From: Arcanobacterium bovis
Lineage (GTDB): Bacteria > Actinomycetota > Actinomycetes > Actinomycetales > Actinomycetaceae
Direction: 5' to 3'
Assembly (NCBI RefSeq): GCF_004331995.1
Contig: NZ_SJDT01000001.1
Coordinates: 186,001 to 250,000, forward strand
DNA length: 64,000 bases
In this document: in pieces, positions 8,607-16,862 of the stretch
Layout of the letters: the number at the start of each line of letters is the position of its first letter
Numbering within the stretch: the stretch's first letter is position 1
Position numbers and translations under genes: made by a program
The notes under the pieces: model-generated
What the model was told of the DNA's origin: nothing
Database searches by the model: none
The model's input: the letters and a program-made list of their open reading frames with translations, nothing else

Positions 8607-8837
8607 TCAATTGAGCACGGCACGATCCCATAACTGCGTTTCGGCCACGTAATCAGCCATCACTTGATCCGAACTTGCTTGAACTTTGTTGACCATATCC
8701 TCAACGACAAGCTTCCTGCGATAGTCCGCCACCAAGTTCTCAAGGAACTGGTTGATTGTTAACCCGGCGTCTTGGGAAAGGATCCGCAACTCGTCCCACA
8801 ACTCGGGAGCGATCTCTACGGTAGTCATATCAGCCAT
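8607..8837 (-). CDS. Small ribbon-helix-helix-like protein, orphan antitoxin or repressor
   Basis: 76 residues. The N-terminal half MTTVEIAPELWDELRILSQDAGLTINQFLENLV has the beta strand, helix and helix pattern of Arc/CopG/MetJ-type DNA-binding proteins. The second half is a charged helix that could bind a toxin. No toxin gene is adjacent on either side; the neighbour on the same strand is the PLD helicase, 61 bases upstream. No ribosome binding site precedes the ATG at 8837, but TATACT lies six bases upstream, so the mRNA may be leaderless. An alternative ATG is at 8828. Function is unproven. Confidence 0.65.
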   Translation of the reverse strand: MADMTTVEIAPELWDELRILSQDAGLTINQFLENLVADYRRKLVVEDMVNKVQASSDQVMADYVAETQLWDRAVLN

Positions 8838-8850
8838 ATCGAAAGTATAC
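8838..8850 (-). promoter_or_regulatory. Candidate -10 box giving a leaderless mRNA
   Basis: TATACT on the minus strand, six bases before the ATG of the RHH gene. The -35 region is weak (GGAAAC at 17 bases). Confidence 0.4.
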
Positions 8851-8898
8851 CTATGTTCGATCTATTGTTTCCCAGACACTTTGAGAAACTACCTGCCG

Positions 8899-11823
8899 TC
8901 AAATCACGGAAGAAGAAGTGAAATCGACCGTTGTGGCCGACATATTCAAGTAGTCATAAAGTTGTAAATCTACTGGTGATTCAAGACGCAGATCCATCGC
9001 AACAACGGGAATTTGTTCGTTACGGTCATTTACCATTGTCCGTTGTTCTTCATTGCTTGGAGCTACTTTACCTAAGTAATAGAAATTATTCCCTTCGGCG
9101 TCATCCTTTTTGACAAACAGACGCATATCATATTCGCGACTGAGGATACGGCGTACTTCGGCCGAAGCTAATGTACGTTTCGACCGTGTAAACCATGACA
9201 TCGTTTGTACATCAATAAATTGGTCCTCGTAATTAACTGAGCCTGCGATGTCATCGGCCTTGTGGTAGGTGACGAAAATAGGACACGTCATCGAGACTTG
9301 GTCCACTTTATACCCATATACCGTTGATTCTTGATTACTCTCAAAATTCAGCATCCGACACACTTCACGACGTGAGTACATGTTTCCAACCTTCATTTCA
9401 GCCGACCATGACTCCCGAGTCCTAGCAATCAGCTCACCGGTCTCAATTACATCGTGTACGTGTGCGCTGAAAGTCTGATCTTGTAACTCACGTGCAAAAT
9501 CTGGACCGATCCGGTAACGATCGCCGTCACGCACGATAAGTCCGTGTTCACCGAAACGTCCTTTCTTATAAAATTCAAAAGAAAGAACACGTTCAACGGA
9601 CGACAATGTCGCGTCCGTAGTACCAGAAACTTCTTCATCAATGAGAACGCGAATGAATTCTGTTTCAGATAAACTCCTTCGATTAATTAGTTCACGCAAC
9701 AACAATAATTCGTGTGGGCGCTTACCCGGCAATAACTCAGAGCTTAAAAAATTCAAGAACTTTCGTTGAGCGTCACTAGGACCAGCATCGACAAATTTCG
9801 CCTTGTGTAACAGATCCCAGTAGTTGCGGTTATCTTTATTTGCAAGCAAAACTGGATCAGCCGTGTCTGACTCAAGAAAATCTTTCAGCTTCGGAATTCT
9901 CCCTAACCGATTAAATAAGAGGGAAATATCTGCTTTCAGTTGTCCTAAAGAATCAATCGTTACTTGTGCTAACGAATCCAAAATTCTCTGTTGCGAAATT
10001 TCATCAAAACTTATCGACGAAAGCCCCGAAATCGTTTTTCCTGTTCCTCCAGTGCGGATTGACCGCCGAATACTATCCTTATCGCGCGAGTGATTACCAA
10101 AAAGAGCAACTGGAATGAGGTAGTTGTTTTTATAGTCTCCAATGAAATCGATAACCCGCAAATGGTCCTTGCCTGCATTTTTACGTAGCCCTCGCCCAAG
10201 CTGCTGAGTGAAAACAATCGCCGACTGAGTATTGCGAAGTAAAACTACTTGGTTAACAGCAGGAATATCGATTCCTTCATTGAAAATATCGACAGTAAGT
10301 AAATAGTCGAGCTCACCCCGTTCAAGTTGTTCAACTGCCCGTTCACGCTCTTCTATTGGGGTATTTCCCGAAAGTGCCTTGGTGCGCAAACATTTTCCAT
10401 GAACAGTCTTTGTATTGAGAATCCGTGATAGTTCAGCAGCTTCCTCATTACGCGAGCAAAACATCAGCCCCTTGACATCTCGAGTGAACCCATAACATTC
10501 GAGCATTTCCACAATATATTTTACCCGCTCAGGTAGCAGAAGCTTGCCTAAGCTAGCCGTCTCATCTACGGTGGTGTTATTTGCATCCACATAGTCGGTG
10601 ACGCCGTAATAATGGAAAGGCACTAGCATTTTTGCTTCGAGAGCTGCTTTAAGTCGAATCTCGTATGCGATGTTGTGATCAAAGAGCTCAAAGATGTTGA
10701 ATCCGTCGGTGCGCTCCGGCGTTGCAGTCAAACCAAGGAGCAAATTTGGCTCAAAATGGTCAATTACACGAGTATACGAATCTGCTGCTGCACGATGGAC
10801 TTCATCGATCACGATGAAATCGAAAGCACGATGGTCGATATTCCGAAGCGTCTCCTCGCGAGCCAACGACTGAATAGTTGCGAATACATATCGAGCATTA
10901 ATGTCACGCTTTCCTCCAGCAAAGAGACCATACTCGGCGTCATCACCGCCTAAAACACGCTGAAACTCTTGGCACGCCTTCGCCAAGATCTGTTCACGAT
11001 GCACGATAAACAACATCCGCTTAGGTTTCGCTTGACGAACGGCTAGGGCAGCCAAAATAGTTTTTCCCGTTCCTGTGGCGGAAATAATCAATGCACGCTG
11101 AGCACCGTCGTCATAGATCACCCGTAAGCGTTCAAGAGCTTCTGCCTGCATATCGTTAGGCACGATTTTTCCGTCAAGAAGCACTGTGTTATCCGCATCA
11201 GGTAACACCACAATTTTTGCGTTCTTACGTCGGAGTTCATAATCGCGAATCCACGGATAATTCAGCTCTATTGCTTCGCTTTGCTGGCGTTTTACCACTT
11301 CTTCAAGTTCGTCAACAATATGCCCATCGGGAGCAGCCGAAAACTTCAAATTCCATTCGTGGTTAACTGTAAGAGCTCTGTCTGTCAGATTCGAGGAACC
11401 AACAATCGCGGTAACTGAATCCTTCCGGTAGAAGATATAGCCTTTGGCATGGAACCCAATATCGGAATCATCGTGTACGAAAACCCGAAACTTCTTGTTA
11501 TTCTGCGAAAGGTTCAAGAGTTCTTCAAATACCTTAGGTTCGTTAAACCCTAAGTAAGTTGAGGTGATAAAAGTTCCTTCGCCATCAAAATCAAGGAGAA
11601 CTTGCTTGAGCATCGCGAGCGCAGATGATGTCAGAAAAGCCACCGAGAATGTAAAACGCTGTGCATGTTTAAGCTCTCCACTGATCGCTTGCAGCATCGA
11701 TAACTCATCGCTGTTCCAGATTAAGGCGGGATTAAATATCTCTTCCGAGTAAGGTGCGCGTCGATCAAGAAAACCAAAGGCGACGGATTCTTTTAACGCT
11801 TGAATAACCGATGAGTTCTCCAT
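8899..11823 (-). CDS. PLD nuclease-DEAH helicase fusion with C-terminal DUF3427-like region
   Basis: 974 residues from the ATG at 11823. Domains in order: a phospholipase-D-type nuclease (about 30-180) with one HxK motif in FHAKGYIF (near 125) followed by GSSN; a superfamily 2 helicase core with Walker A SATGTGKT (near 246), DEVH box IDEVHRAAADSY (near 337) and LTATPERTDG; the second helicase lobe ending in QQLGRGLRK (near 540); and a C-terminal 350 residues resembling DUF3427, including NMYSRREVCRMLNF and YHKADDI. A protein with one PLD motif would need to dimerise for nuclease activity. The ATG overlaps the NUDIX stop by one base (TGATG), so the pair is coupled. The family is known from scattered bacterial islands and is suspected in DNA restriction, repair or defence; the role here is inferred. 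Confidence 0.88.
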   Translation of the reverse strand: MENSSVIQALKESVAFGFLDRRAPYSEEIFNPALIWNSDELSMLQAISGELKHAQRFTFSVAFLTSSALAMLKQVLLDFDGEGTFITSTYLGFNEPKVFEELLNLSQNNKKFRVFVHDDSDIGFHAKGYIFYRKDSVTAIVGSSNLTDRALTVNHEWNLKFSAAPDGHIVDELEEVVKRQQSEAIELNYPWIRDYELRRKNAKIVVLPDADNTVLLDGKIVPNDMQAEALERLRVIYDDGAQRALIISATGTGKTILAALAVRQAKPKRMLFIVHREQILAKACQEFQRVLGGDDAEYGLFAGGKRDINARYVFATIQSLAREETLRNIDHRAFDFIVIDEVHRAAADSYTRVIDHFEPNLLLGLTATPERTDGFNIFELFDHNIAYEIRLKAALEAKMLVPFHYYGVTDYVDANNTTVDETASLGKLLLPERVKYIVEMLECYGFTRDVKGLMFCSRNEEAAELSRILNTKTVHGKCLRTKALSGNTPIEERERAVEQLERGELDYLLTVDIFNEGIDIPAVNQVVLLRNTQSAIVFTQQLGRGLRKNAGKDHLRVIDFIGDYKNNYLIPVALFGNHSRDKDSIRRSIRTGGTGKTISGLSSISFDEISQQRILDSLAQVTIDSLGQLKADISLLFNRLGRIPKLKDFLESDTADPVLLANKDNRNYWDLLHKAKFVDAGPSDAQRKFLNFLSSELLPGKRPHELLLLRELINRRSLSETEFIRVLIDEEVSGTTDATLSSVERVLSFEFYKKGRFGEHGLIVRDGDRYRIGPDFARELQDQTFSAHVHDVIETGELIARTRESWSAEMKVGNMYSRREVCRMLNFESNQESTVYGYKVDQVSMTCPIFVTYHKADDIAGSVNYEDQFIDVQTMSWFTRSKRTLASAEVRRILSREYDMRLFVKKDDAEGNNFYYLGKVAPSNEEQRTMVNDRNEQIPVVAMDLRLESPVDLQLYDYLNMSATTVDFTSSSVI

Positions 11824-12257
11824 CAACGATCCTTACACTTTCCCAATAACTCTCGCAGGCGCCCAATAACTGGAACGTCTGCAGGAGCCCAAGTAACATC
11901 ATTGAGTTCAGACGGCGCAAGCCACCGAACATCGGAATGCTCCGTTAGTGTAGGTTCTGCCCCAGTTAGCTCACAAAAATACGTATCTAGATGAACAGTG
12001 CCGAATTCATAATCGTGGTGAACAAGCAATACCTGATCTCCCACGATAACGTCCGTCTGCAGCTCTTCCTTAAGCTCCCGAGTTAGCGCCTGTTGCGGCG
12101 TCTCACCTTCTTCAATTTTGCCACCTGGGAATTCCCAAAAACCAGCGAGCGATCTCCCCGGCCCTCGTTGTGCGGCAAAAATCTTGCCATTACGCATCAG
12201 CACGGCACCCACAACGAAAATGTTTTTCTTCGGCGTCTCGTACGCGGTTTTATCCAT
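11823..12257 (-). CDS. NUDIX hydrolase (MutT-like nucleoside triphosphate pyrophosphohydrolase)
   Basis: 144 residues from the ATG at 12257 (MDKTAYETPKKN); the frame stays open to 12317 but the NUDIX fold begins at KKNIFVVGAVL. The NUDIX box reads GGKIEEGETPQQALTRELKEEL, matching Gx5Ex7REUxEExGU apart from the usual last-position variation. WEFPGG precedes it, as in 8-oxo-dGTP/CTP pyrophosphohydrolases. It would cleave modified (d)NTPs to monophosphate plus pyrophosphate. There is no good Shine-Dalgarno, but TATCCT lies six bases upstream of the ATG, so the message may be leaderless. Its stop overlaps the helicase start, which ties the two functions together. Confidence 0.9.
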   Translation of the reverse strand: MDKTAYETPKKNIFVVGAVLMRNGKIFAAQRGPGRSLAGFWEFPGGKIEEGETPQQALTRELKEELQTDVIVGDQVLLVHHDYEFGTVHLDTYFCELTGAEPTLTEHSDVRWLAPSELNDVTWAPADVPVIGRLRELLGKCKDR

Positions 12258-12421
12258 ACATCCAGGATAGCAGTCTTGACTGATTACAAGGATTCGGCCA
12301 ACACGTCCCACTGGCAACTAACAACTAGCTAAATTGTCAGCCACCTGCCAAGTCCTGCAAACAACTCACCAGCAGCTCACCAAACAACCAGTCAAACCAA
12401 ACAACCGCTCAACCAGCTATT

Positions 12422-12946
12422 TTAGCGCTTTTCTCCAGAGTCCATCCGCTCCAAGATCGTGCGCAGCACGCTCACCGCTTCATCGCGCTGGCTACCCGCA
12501 ATACCTTCCAGTAACTGATGCTCCACAATAAGCAAGGCTTCCATGGCGCCGTCTACCGCCTCAATACCGCGCTCAGTAGCCACAACGTACACCACCCGCT
12601 TGTCGGCAGGATCAGACATCCGCTTCACGAAACCATGATCAACCATCCGATCAATACGGTTGGTAATCGTACCTGAGGAAACCAGCGTTTCCTGCATAAG
12701 CTGGCCTGCCGTGAGCTGGAAAGGCTCCCCCTGCCTACGCAGCGCCGAGAGCATCTCAAATTCCCAGGTTTCCAAGCCAAAATCGGCAAAAGTGGCACGC
12801 CGAAGCCGATCTAAATGCCGCCCCAGCCGCAATAATCGCGAAAACAGCGCCAAGGGTTGAGCGTCAAAATCTGGCCGCTGACCTTGCCAAGCAGCAACAA
12901 TATGATCTACTTCGTCGGAAGCGGGTAAGTGTTGTTCGGGGTTCAC
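12422..12946 (-). CDS. MarR-family transcriptional regulator
   Basis: 174 residues from a GTG at 12946 (VNPEQHLPASDEVD); the frame is open to 13000 but that would overlap the ABC-F gene. The winged helix-turn-helix is clear: ALFSRLLRLGRHLDRL dimer helix, LETWEFEMLSALRR, LTAGQLMQETLVSSGTITNRIDRMVDHGFVKR (recognition helix) and the wing DPADKRVVYVVATERG. The N-terminal extension before the dimer helix is about 35 residues. The gene follows an ABC-F ATPase on the same strand, and a 12-bp palindrome covers the junction, which suggests autoregulation and possibly a drug-response role. Confidence 0.88.
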   Translation of the reverse strand: MNPEQHLPASDEVDHIVAAWQGQRPDFDAQPLALFSRLLRLGRHLDRLRRATFADFGLETWEFEMLSALRRQGEPFQLTAGQLMQETLVSSGTITNRIDRMVDHGFVKRMSDPADKRVVYVVATERGIEAVDGAMEALLIVEHQLLEGIAGSQRDEAVSVLRTILERMDSGEKR

Positions 12947-12959
12947 ACTCTCAACTTTA

Positions 12960-12971
12960 CTTGACGTCAAG
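12960..12971. promoter_or_regulatory. Palindrome at the ABC-F / marR junction
   Basis: CTTGACGTCAAG, a perfect 12-bp palindrome covering the ABC-F stop codon and lying 13 bases before the marR start. MarR proteins bind short palindromes near their own promoter, so this is a candidate operator. Confidence 0.4.
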
Positions 12972-14892
12972 ATGTTACGTCTACGGAGGCTTCTAACCAC
13001 TCTTCTTCACGTTGCTCGACTTGCTCTTGCAGGGCCGCAATCTCTTTTCCAACGCGCGCTAACTGCTCGTAGTCACCGCTCATCGCAAATTCAGTCTGCT
13101 GAACACCGAGCGCATCGATCTGCTGCTGCAACTTTGCAATCTGCCGCTCCAAGCGATCCATCGTCTTCTTAGCCTGACGCTCCCGCGCAGCCGCACTCAC
13201 ACCGTCTGCGCCAGCACCAGCATGACTACCAACGCTAGCCCCCGCACCTGCCGCAACAGTTCCAGAGCCACCACTAGAGCCACCACTAGAGCCACCACCA
13301 GCACTGCCTGCACCAGCGCCACTCGCTCGCTCCCCAGCCTGCGCCGACAGCTCCAAATACTGCTCCACGCCGCCAGGCAGTCCACGAACAGTGCCATCAA
13401 TAACAGCCACTTGATGATCGGTCACTCGCTCCAACAGGTATCGATCATGCGAGACAACCACCAAAGTACCTGGCCACGAATCCAGCAAATCTTCCACGGC
13501 CGCGAGCGTATCGGTGTCGAGATCGTTGGTAGGCTCGTCAAGCAGCAGCACATTCGGTTCGCCCACCATGAGTCGCAACAATTGCAGACGACGTCGCTCG
13601 CCGCCAGATAACTCCGAAACCGGAGTCCACGCCCGCTCACGAGTGAATCCTAACCGCTCTACCAGCTGCGACGCACTCATTTCTTTCTTTCCGACCGTCA
13701 CATGGGTAGCAATCTCGTGCACGGCTTCCACCACGCGACGATCAGCGACGGCGTCCAGCTCGCGAGTCTCTTGCGAAAGCGTTGCGAGCACAACGGTTTT
13801 TCCGTGCTTGACACGCCCCGCCGTCGGACGTAATGACTTGTTAATCAGACCGAGCAGCGATGATTTTCCCGCACCGTTTCGACCCAAAATTCCAATGCGC
13901 TCACCAGGCGCGAGTCGCAGCGTCACGTTGCTAAGCACGTTCCCTTGCTCGCCCGGCTCTGCATTTTCCCAGGCAAAATCGACGTCGATCAGGTCAACGA
14001 CTTCTTTACCTAACCGCGTGGTGGCCATTTTCGCAAGCTCCACCGAATCTCGTGGCGGCGGTTCGTCGGCGATAAGCTCATTAGCTGCTTCAATGCGGAA
14101 GCGTGGCTTCGAGGTGCGCGCTGGAGCGCCGCGTCGTAACCACGCCAACTCTTTGCGCAGCAAATTATTGCGCTTTTGCGCAGCTTGTTGCGCAATTCTC
14201 GCACGCTCTGCGCGCTGCAAAATATACGCGGCGTATCCGCCCTCATAAACTTCAACGTGACCTGGCCGCGGGTTACGTCCGCCCGCGCCGTCGTCACCAG
14301 GCACAACTTCCCACAAACGTTCGCACACGGCGTCGAGAAACCAGCGGTCGTGTGTGACGACGACGAGCGCTCCCGTTCCACGCGAAAATCGCCTGTTCAA
14401 GTAGTCAGCGAGAAAGGTGACGCCCTCAATGTCGAGGTGATTTGTTGGCTCATCGAGAATCACAACCTCAGCCTCTTGGCATAACGCAGCTGCTAGCGCC
14501 ACCCGTCGGCGCTGTCCGCCCGAAAGAGCGGTAACGCTCCGATCGAGATCCACATCCGGGATCAGCCCGCGGTGGATTTCGCGGATATGCGCGTCGGAGG
14601 CCCACTCAAATTCCGAGGTGCCGCTGTGAATCGCCTGGCGCACTGTGAGCGCTGGATCGAGGGAATCCGCTTGGGTGAGGAAAGCAAATCGGGTGCCGTT
14701 CACCATCGTCACTCGCCCGTCGTCTGGGCTGAGCTCGCGAATCATTAGTTTGAACAGCGTGGATTTACCGCCGCCGTTTGGCCCGACGATTCCGATGCGC
14801 GAACCGTCCTCAAGCGAAAGGCTGACGTCGCCCAAGATGGGGCGAGAGCCGAGCGCCACAGAAACATTTTCAAGATTGAGAATATGTGCCAC
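12967..14892 (-). CDS. ABC-F family ATPase (Uup/YheS-like ribosome factor)
   Basis: 641 residues from a GTG at 14892, which sits 13 bases after the ispE stop with GAGG upstream; an earlier ATG would overlap ispE. Two ABC cassettes and no membrane segments: Walker A GPNGGGKSTL and GRNGAGKSSL, signatures LSGGQRRRVALAAAL and LSGGERRRLQLLRLM, Walker B VVILDEPTNHLD and VLLLDEPTNDLD. A linker of about 70 residues separates them. After the second cassette comes a Gly/Ser/Ala-rich tract of about 45 residues containing three 12-base DNA repeats (13264-13299), then a C-terminal coiled coil (KTMDRLERQIAKLQQQIDAL) as in Uup. ABC-F proteins act on the translating ribosome; some protect against antibiotics. 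Position after ispE is common in actinobacteria. Confidence 0.92.
   Translation of the reverse strand: MAHILNLENVSVALGSRPILGDVSLSLEDGSRIGIVGPNGGGKSTLFKLMIRELSPDDGRVTMVNGTRFAFLTQADSLDPALTVRQAIHSGTSEFEWASDAHIREIHRGLIPDVDLDRSVTALSGGQRRRVALAAALCQEAEVVILDEPTNHLDIEGVTFLADYLNRRFSRGTGALVVVTHDRWFLDAVCERLWEVVPGDDGAGGRNPRPGHVEVYEGGYAAYILQRAERARIAQQAAQKRNNLLRKELAWLRRGAPARTSKPRFRIEAANELIADEPPPRDSVELAKMATTRLGKEVVDLIDVDFAWENAEPGEQGNVLSNVTLRLAPGERIGILGRNGAGKSSLLGLINKSLRPTAGRVKHGKTVVLATLSQETRELDAVADRRVVEAVHEIATHVTVGKKEMSASQLVERLGFTRERAWTPVSELSGGERRRLQLLRLMVGEPNVLLLDEPTNDLDTDTLAAVEDLLDSWPGTLVVVSHDRYLLERVTDHQVAVIDGTVRGLPGGVEQYLELSAQAGERASGAGAGSAGGGSSGGSSGGSGTVAAGAGASVGSHAGAGADGVSAAARERQAKKTMDRLERQIAKLQQQIDALGVQQTEFAMSGDYEQLARVGKEIAALQEQVEQREEEWLEASVDVTS
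13264..13299. repeat. Three 12-base repeats in the Gly/Ser linker of the ABC-F gene
   Basis: Units AGAGCCACCACT, AGAGCCACCACT and AGAGCCACCACC, encoding a Gly-Gly-Ser-Ser/Gly pattern on the minus strand. Such a repeat could vary in number between strains. Confidence 0.8.
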
Positions 14893-14905
14893 GAGTTTAC
14901 TGCCT

Positions 14906-15805
14906 CTAGTTCTGCTGCCGGATATGCGCACCTGCGGTTGGTCCCACCGCGCTCACCACCGAAAGCTCAGGGAATGCGTTGGCAAGTTCAGCGCTCAGAC
15001 TCTCTAGCTGGGAAATCTTGCAAAGCACAGCGATAGTAGGGCCAGAACCAGATAGCACCACACCGTGCCCCACAGTTTGTAGCGCCACAATTATTTCGGC
15101 AAGATCTGGGCGCAAGGCAAAGGCGGGAGCTTCCAGATCGTTAGCCAAGAGTTGCCCGATTTTCGCCAAGTCATCGCCTTCCACAGCACGACACAGATCT
15201 TGGGTGCTGGTTGGCTCACCCACATCGGGAGAAAGATCGTCAAATTTTCGGAAGACGGCGGGGGTGGAGAGTCCCACTGGGTTAGTGAGCAGCACCCAGC
15301 CATGCATCGCGCCAGGCTTAATAGCCTCAAGTGCTTCGCCACGCGAGGTCCCCCGCGCAACCGACCCCTGGAGGGCAAATGGCACATCTGATCCGAGCTG
15401 CGCCCCAAGCTCCATGAGTTCCTCAGTACTCAAACCCAGCTCCCATAACGCATTGAGCGCAACCAAGGTGGCTGCGGCGTCGGCTGAACCTCCTGCCATT
15501 CCGCCTGCAACGGGAATTCGCTTCGTTACGCTCAGGTGAGCACCGCGCGTCGTACCTGTTACACGTTGTAGCAGCTGAGCAGCTTGCAACACGAGATTTG
15601 TATGGTCACAGGGCAAGTCCGCACCGATGCCGGTGATCTCCATGCTCAGTTCGGCGGCGGGAGTGGCGGTGACATCGTCAAACAGATCCAGTGCCTCAAA
15701 AACCGTATCGAGCGGATGGAATCCGTCTTGCCGAATACCGCCCACGCGCAGGGCAAGATTTACTTTTGCCGGCGCTGATGCAATCACGCGCTCTAGTTTT
15801 ACCAC
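14906..15805 (-). CDS. ispE: 4-diphosphocytidyl-2-C-methyl-D-erythritol kinase
   Basis: 299 residues from a GTG at 15805 with GAGG five bases upstream. GHMP-kinase features: substrate strand ASAPAKVNLALRVGGIRQDGFHPLDTVFEALDL, ATP loop PVAGGMAGGSADAAATL and the C-terminal GSGPTIAVL. It phosphorylates CDP-methylerythritol in the MEP route to isoprenoids, so the organism uses the non-mevalonate pathway at least in part. It lies 10 bases after ksgA and 13 before the ABC-F gene, which points to one transcript. Confidence 0.96.
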   Translation of the reverse strand: MVKLERVIASAPAKVNLALRVGGIRQDGFHPLDTVFEALDLFDDVTATPAAELSMEITGIGADLPCDHTNLVLQAAQLLQRVTGTTRGAHLSVTKRIPVAGGMAGGSADAAATLVALNALWELGLSTEELMELGAQLGSDVPFALQGSVARGTSRGEALEAIKPGAMHGWVLLTNPVGLSTPAVFRKFDDLSPDVGEPTSTQDLCRAVEGDDLAKIGQLLANDLEAPAFALRPDLAEIIVALQTVGHGVVLSGSGPTIAVLCKISQLESLSAELANAFPELSVVSAVGPTAGAHIRQQN

Positions 15806-15815
15806 TTTGACCTCG

Positions 15816-16790
15816 TCACTTTCGCATGAGAAGAGAATCGATCTCTTCGCGGCTCAGCACAGCCGGGAGCGCCTGCGCGATACGGATAAAATCGTCGATT
15901 GTCAGGCGTTCACCGCGCAATTGGAAGTCAATTCCAGCGTGCGTGAGAATTTCTTCTGCCTGAGCTGGAGAGCCAATCCAAGCGCCCAAAGCTGCCCGAA
16001 GAGTTTTCCGTCGTTGCGCAAAGGCCGCATCGACGACGCCGAACACCAGCTCGCGTTGTGCCTCACGTGGCACTTTATGGGCTTTCATGTGTACAAGTGC
16101 TGAATCGACGTTTGGCACCGGCCAAAATACATTGCGAGAAATTTTTGCTCCACGCCATGTTTGCGCATACCAAGCTGCCTTTACGGACGGCACTCCATAC
16201 GTGCGCGAACCTGGTTCGGCAGCTAGTCGGTCTGCCACTTCCGACTGCACCATCACCGTTACCGTTTCTAAGCTCGGCAGATTTTCGAGCAAAATAATCA
16301 GAATCGGCACAGCCACATTGTAAGGCAGGTTTGCAACCAGGTGTTTCGGAGCAAAAGGCTGACCAGGGTGAGCCGATGCCCAGGCAGACGGGCAGGCTAA
16401 GTCTTGAGGCGCCGCAATTTTCATTGCATCTTGGTTGAGAACTGCAAAATTCGCAGCGGCATCAGGGAGGAATTGCGCAACCGTATGCGGCAATTGTGCA
16501 GCTAGCGGGGGATCAATTTCGATAGCTGAAACGAGTGCTCCCACTTCCAAGATTGCGAGCGTGAGTGAGCCCAGGCCCGGCCCAACTTCTACTACTGCAT
16601 CGCCGGGCTGAACATTGGCATCGCGCACAATCCGGCGCACAGTACCAGCATCGTGTACGAAATTTTGCCCAAGCGTCTTTGTGGGTCGAATACCCAGAGT
16701 CTTGGCCAGTTCTCGCACTTGTACTGGCCCTAATAAAGTGCCGGGAAGCGGCGAATGCTCGCCGCTTCCCGGAAAAGTTTCACTCGTCAT
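15816..16790 (-). CDS. ksgA: 16S rRNA (adenine1518/1519-N6)-dimethyltransferase
   Basis: 324 residues. The Rossmann methyltransferase has TKTLGQNFVHD, the SAM loop VEVGPGLGSLT, the acidic EIDPPLA, and the catalytic NLPYNVAVP. It dimethylates two adjacent adenines in helix 45 of 16S rRNA during 30S maturation. The ATG at 16790 is kept because the LLGPVQVRELAK segment conserved in actinobacterial KsgA has no start codon nearer to it. The first 17 codons contain a perfect 14-bp hairpin, which is unusual. No Shine-Dalgarno is visible; a TAGTAT element lies eight bases upstream. Confidence 0.96.
   Translation of the reverse strand: MTSETFPGSGEHSPLPGTLLGPVQVRELAKTLGIRPTKTLGQNFVHDAGTVRRIVRDANVQPGDAVVEVGPGLGSLTLAILEVGALVSAIEIDPPLAAQLPHTVAQFLPDAAANFAVLNQDAMKIAAPQDLACPSAWASAHPGQPFAPKHLVANLPYNVAVPILIILLENLPSLETVTVMVQSEVADRLAAEPGSRTYGVPSVKAAWYAQTWRGAKISRNVFWPVPNVDSALVHMKAHKVPREAQRELVFGVVDAAFAQRRKTLRAALGAWIGSPAQAEEILTHAGIDFQLRGERLTIDDFIRIAQALPAVLSREEIDSLLMRK
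16741..16772. repeat. Perfect hairpin inside the 5' coding end of ksgA
   Basis: Arms CCGGGAAGCGGCGA (16741-16754) and TCGCCGCTTCCCGG (16759-16772) with the loop ATGC. On the minus strand it lies about 20-50 bases after the start codon and is followed by CACTTTATTA. It could act as an attenuator or terminator between rpfB and ksgA. Confidence 0.6.
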
Positions 16791-16862
16791 AAGTGTTAAT
16801 ACTACCTAGTTTGGGATATTAATAGTACCTTGCCGACGCAATCGTGACAGGCACAATCCTGT

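Noticed and set aside
8607-8837. Complete toxin-antitoxin pair
   Set aside because: Only the RHH-type protein is present; no toxin-sized gene lies on either side.
13197-13611. Coding sequence on the plus strand opposite the ABC-F linker
   Set aside because: The open frames arise from the Gly/Ser repeat DNA of the ABC-F gene and have repetitive Thr/Arg sequence without a binding site.
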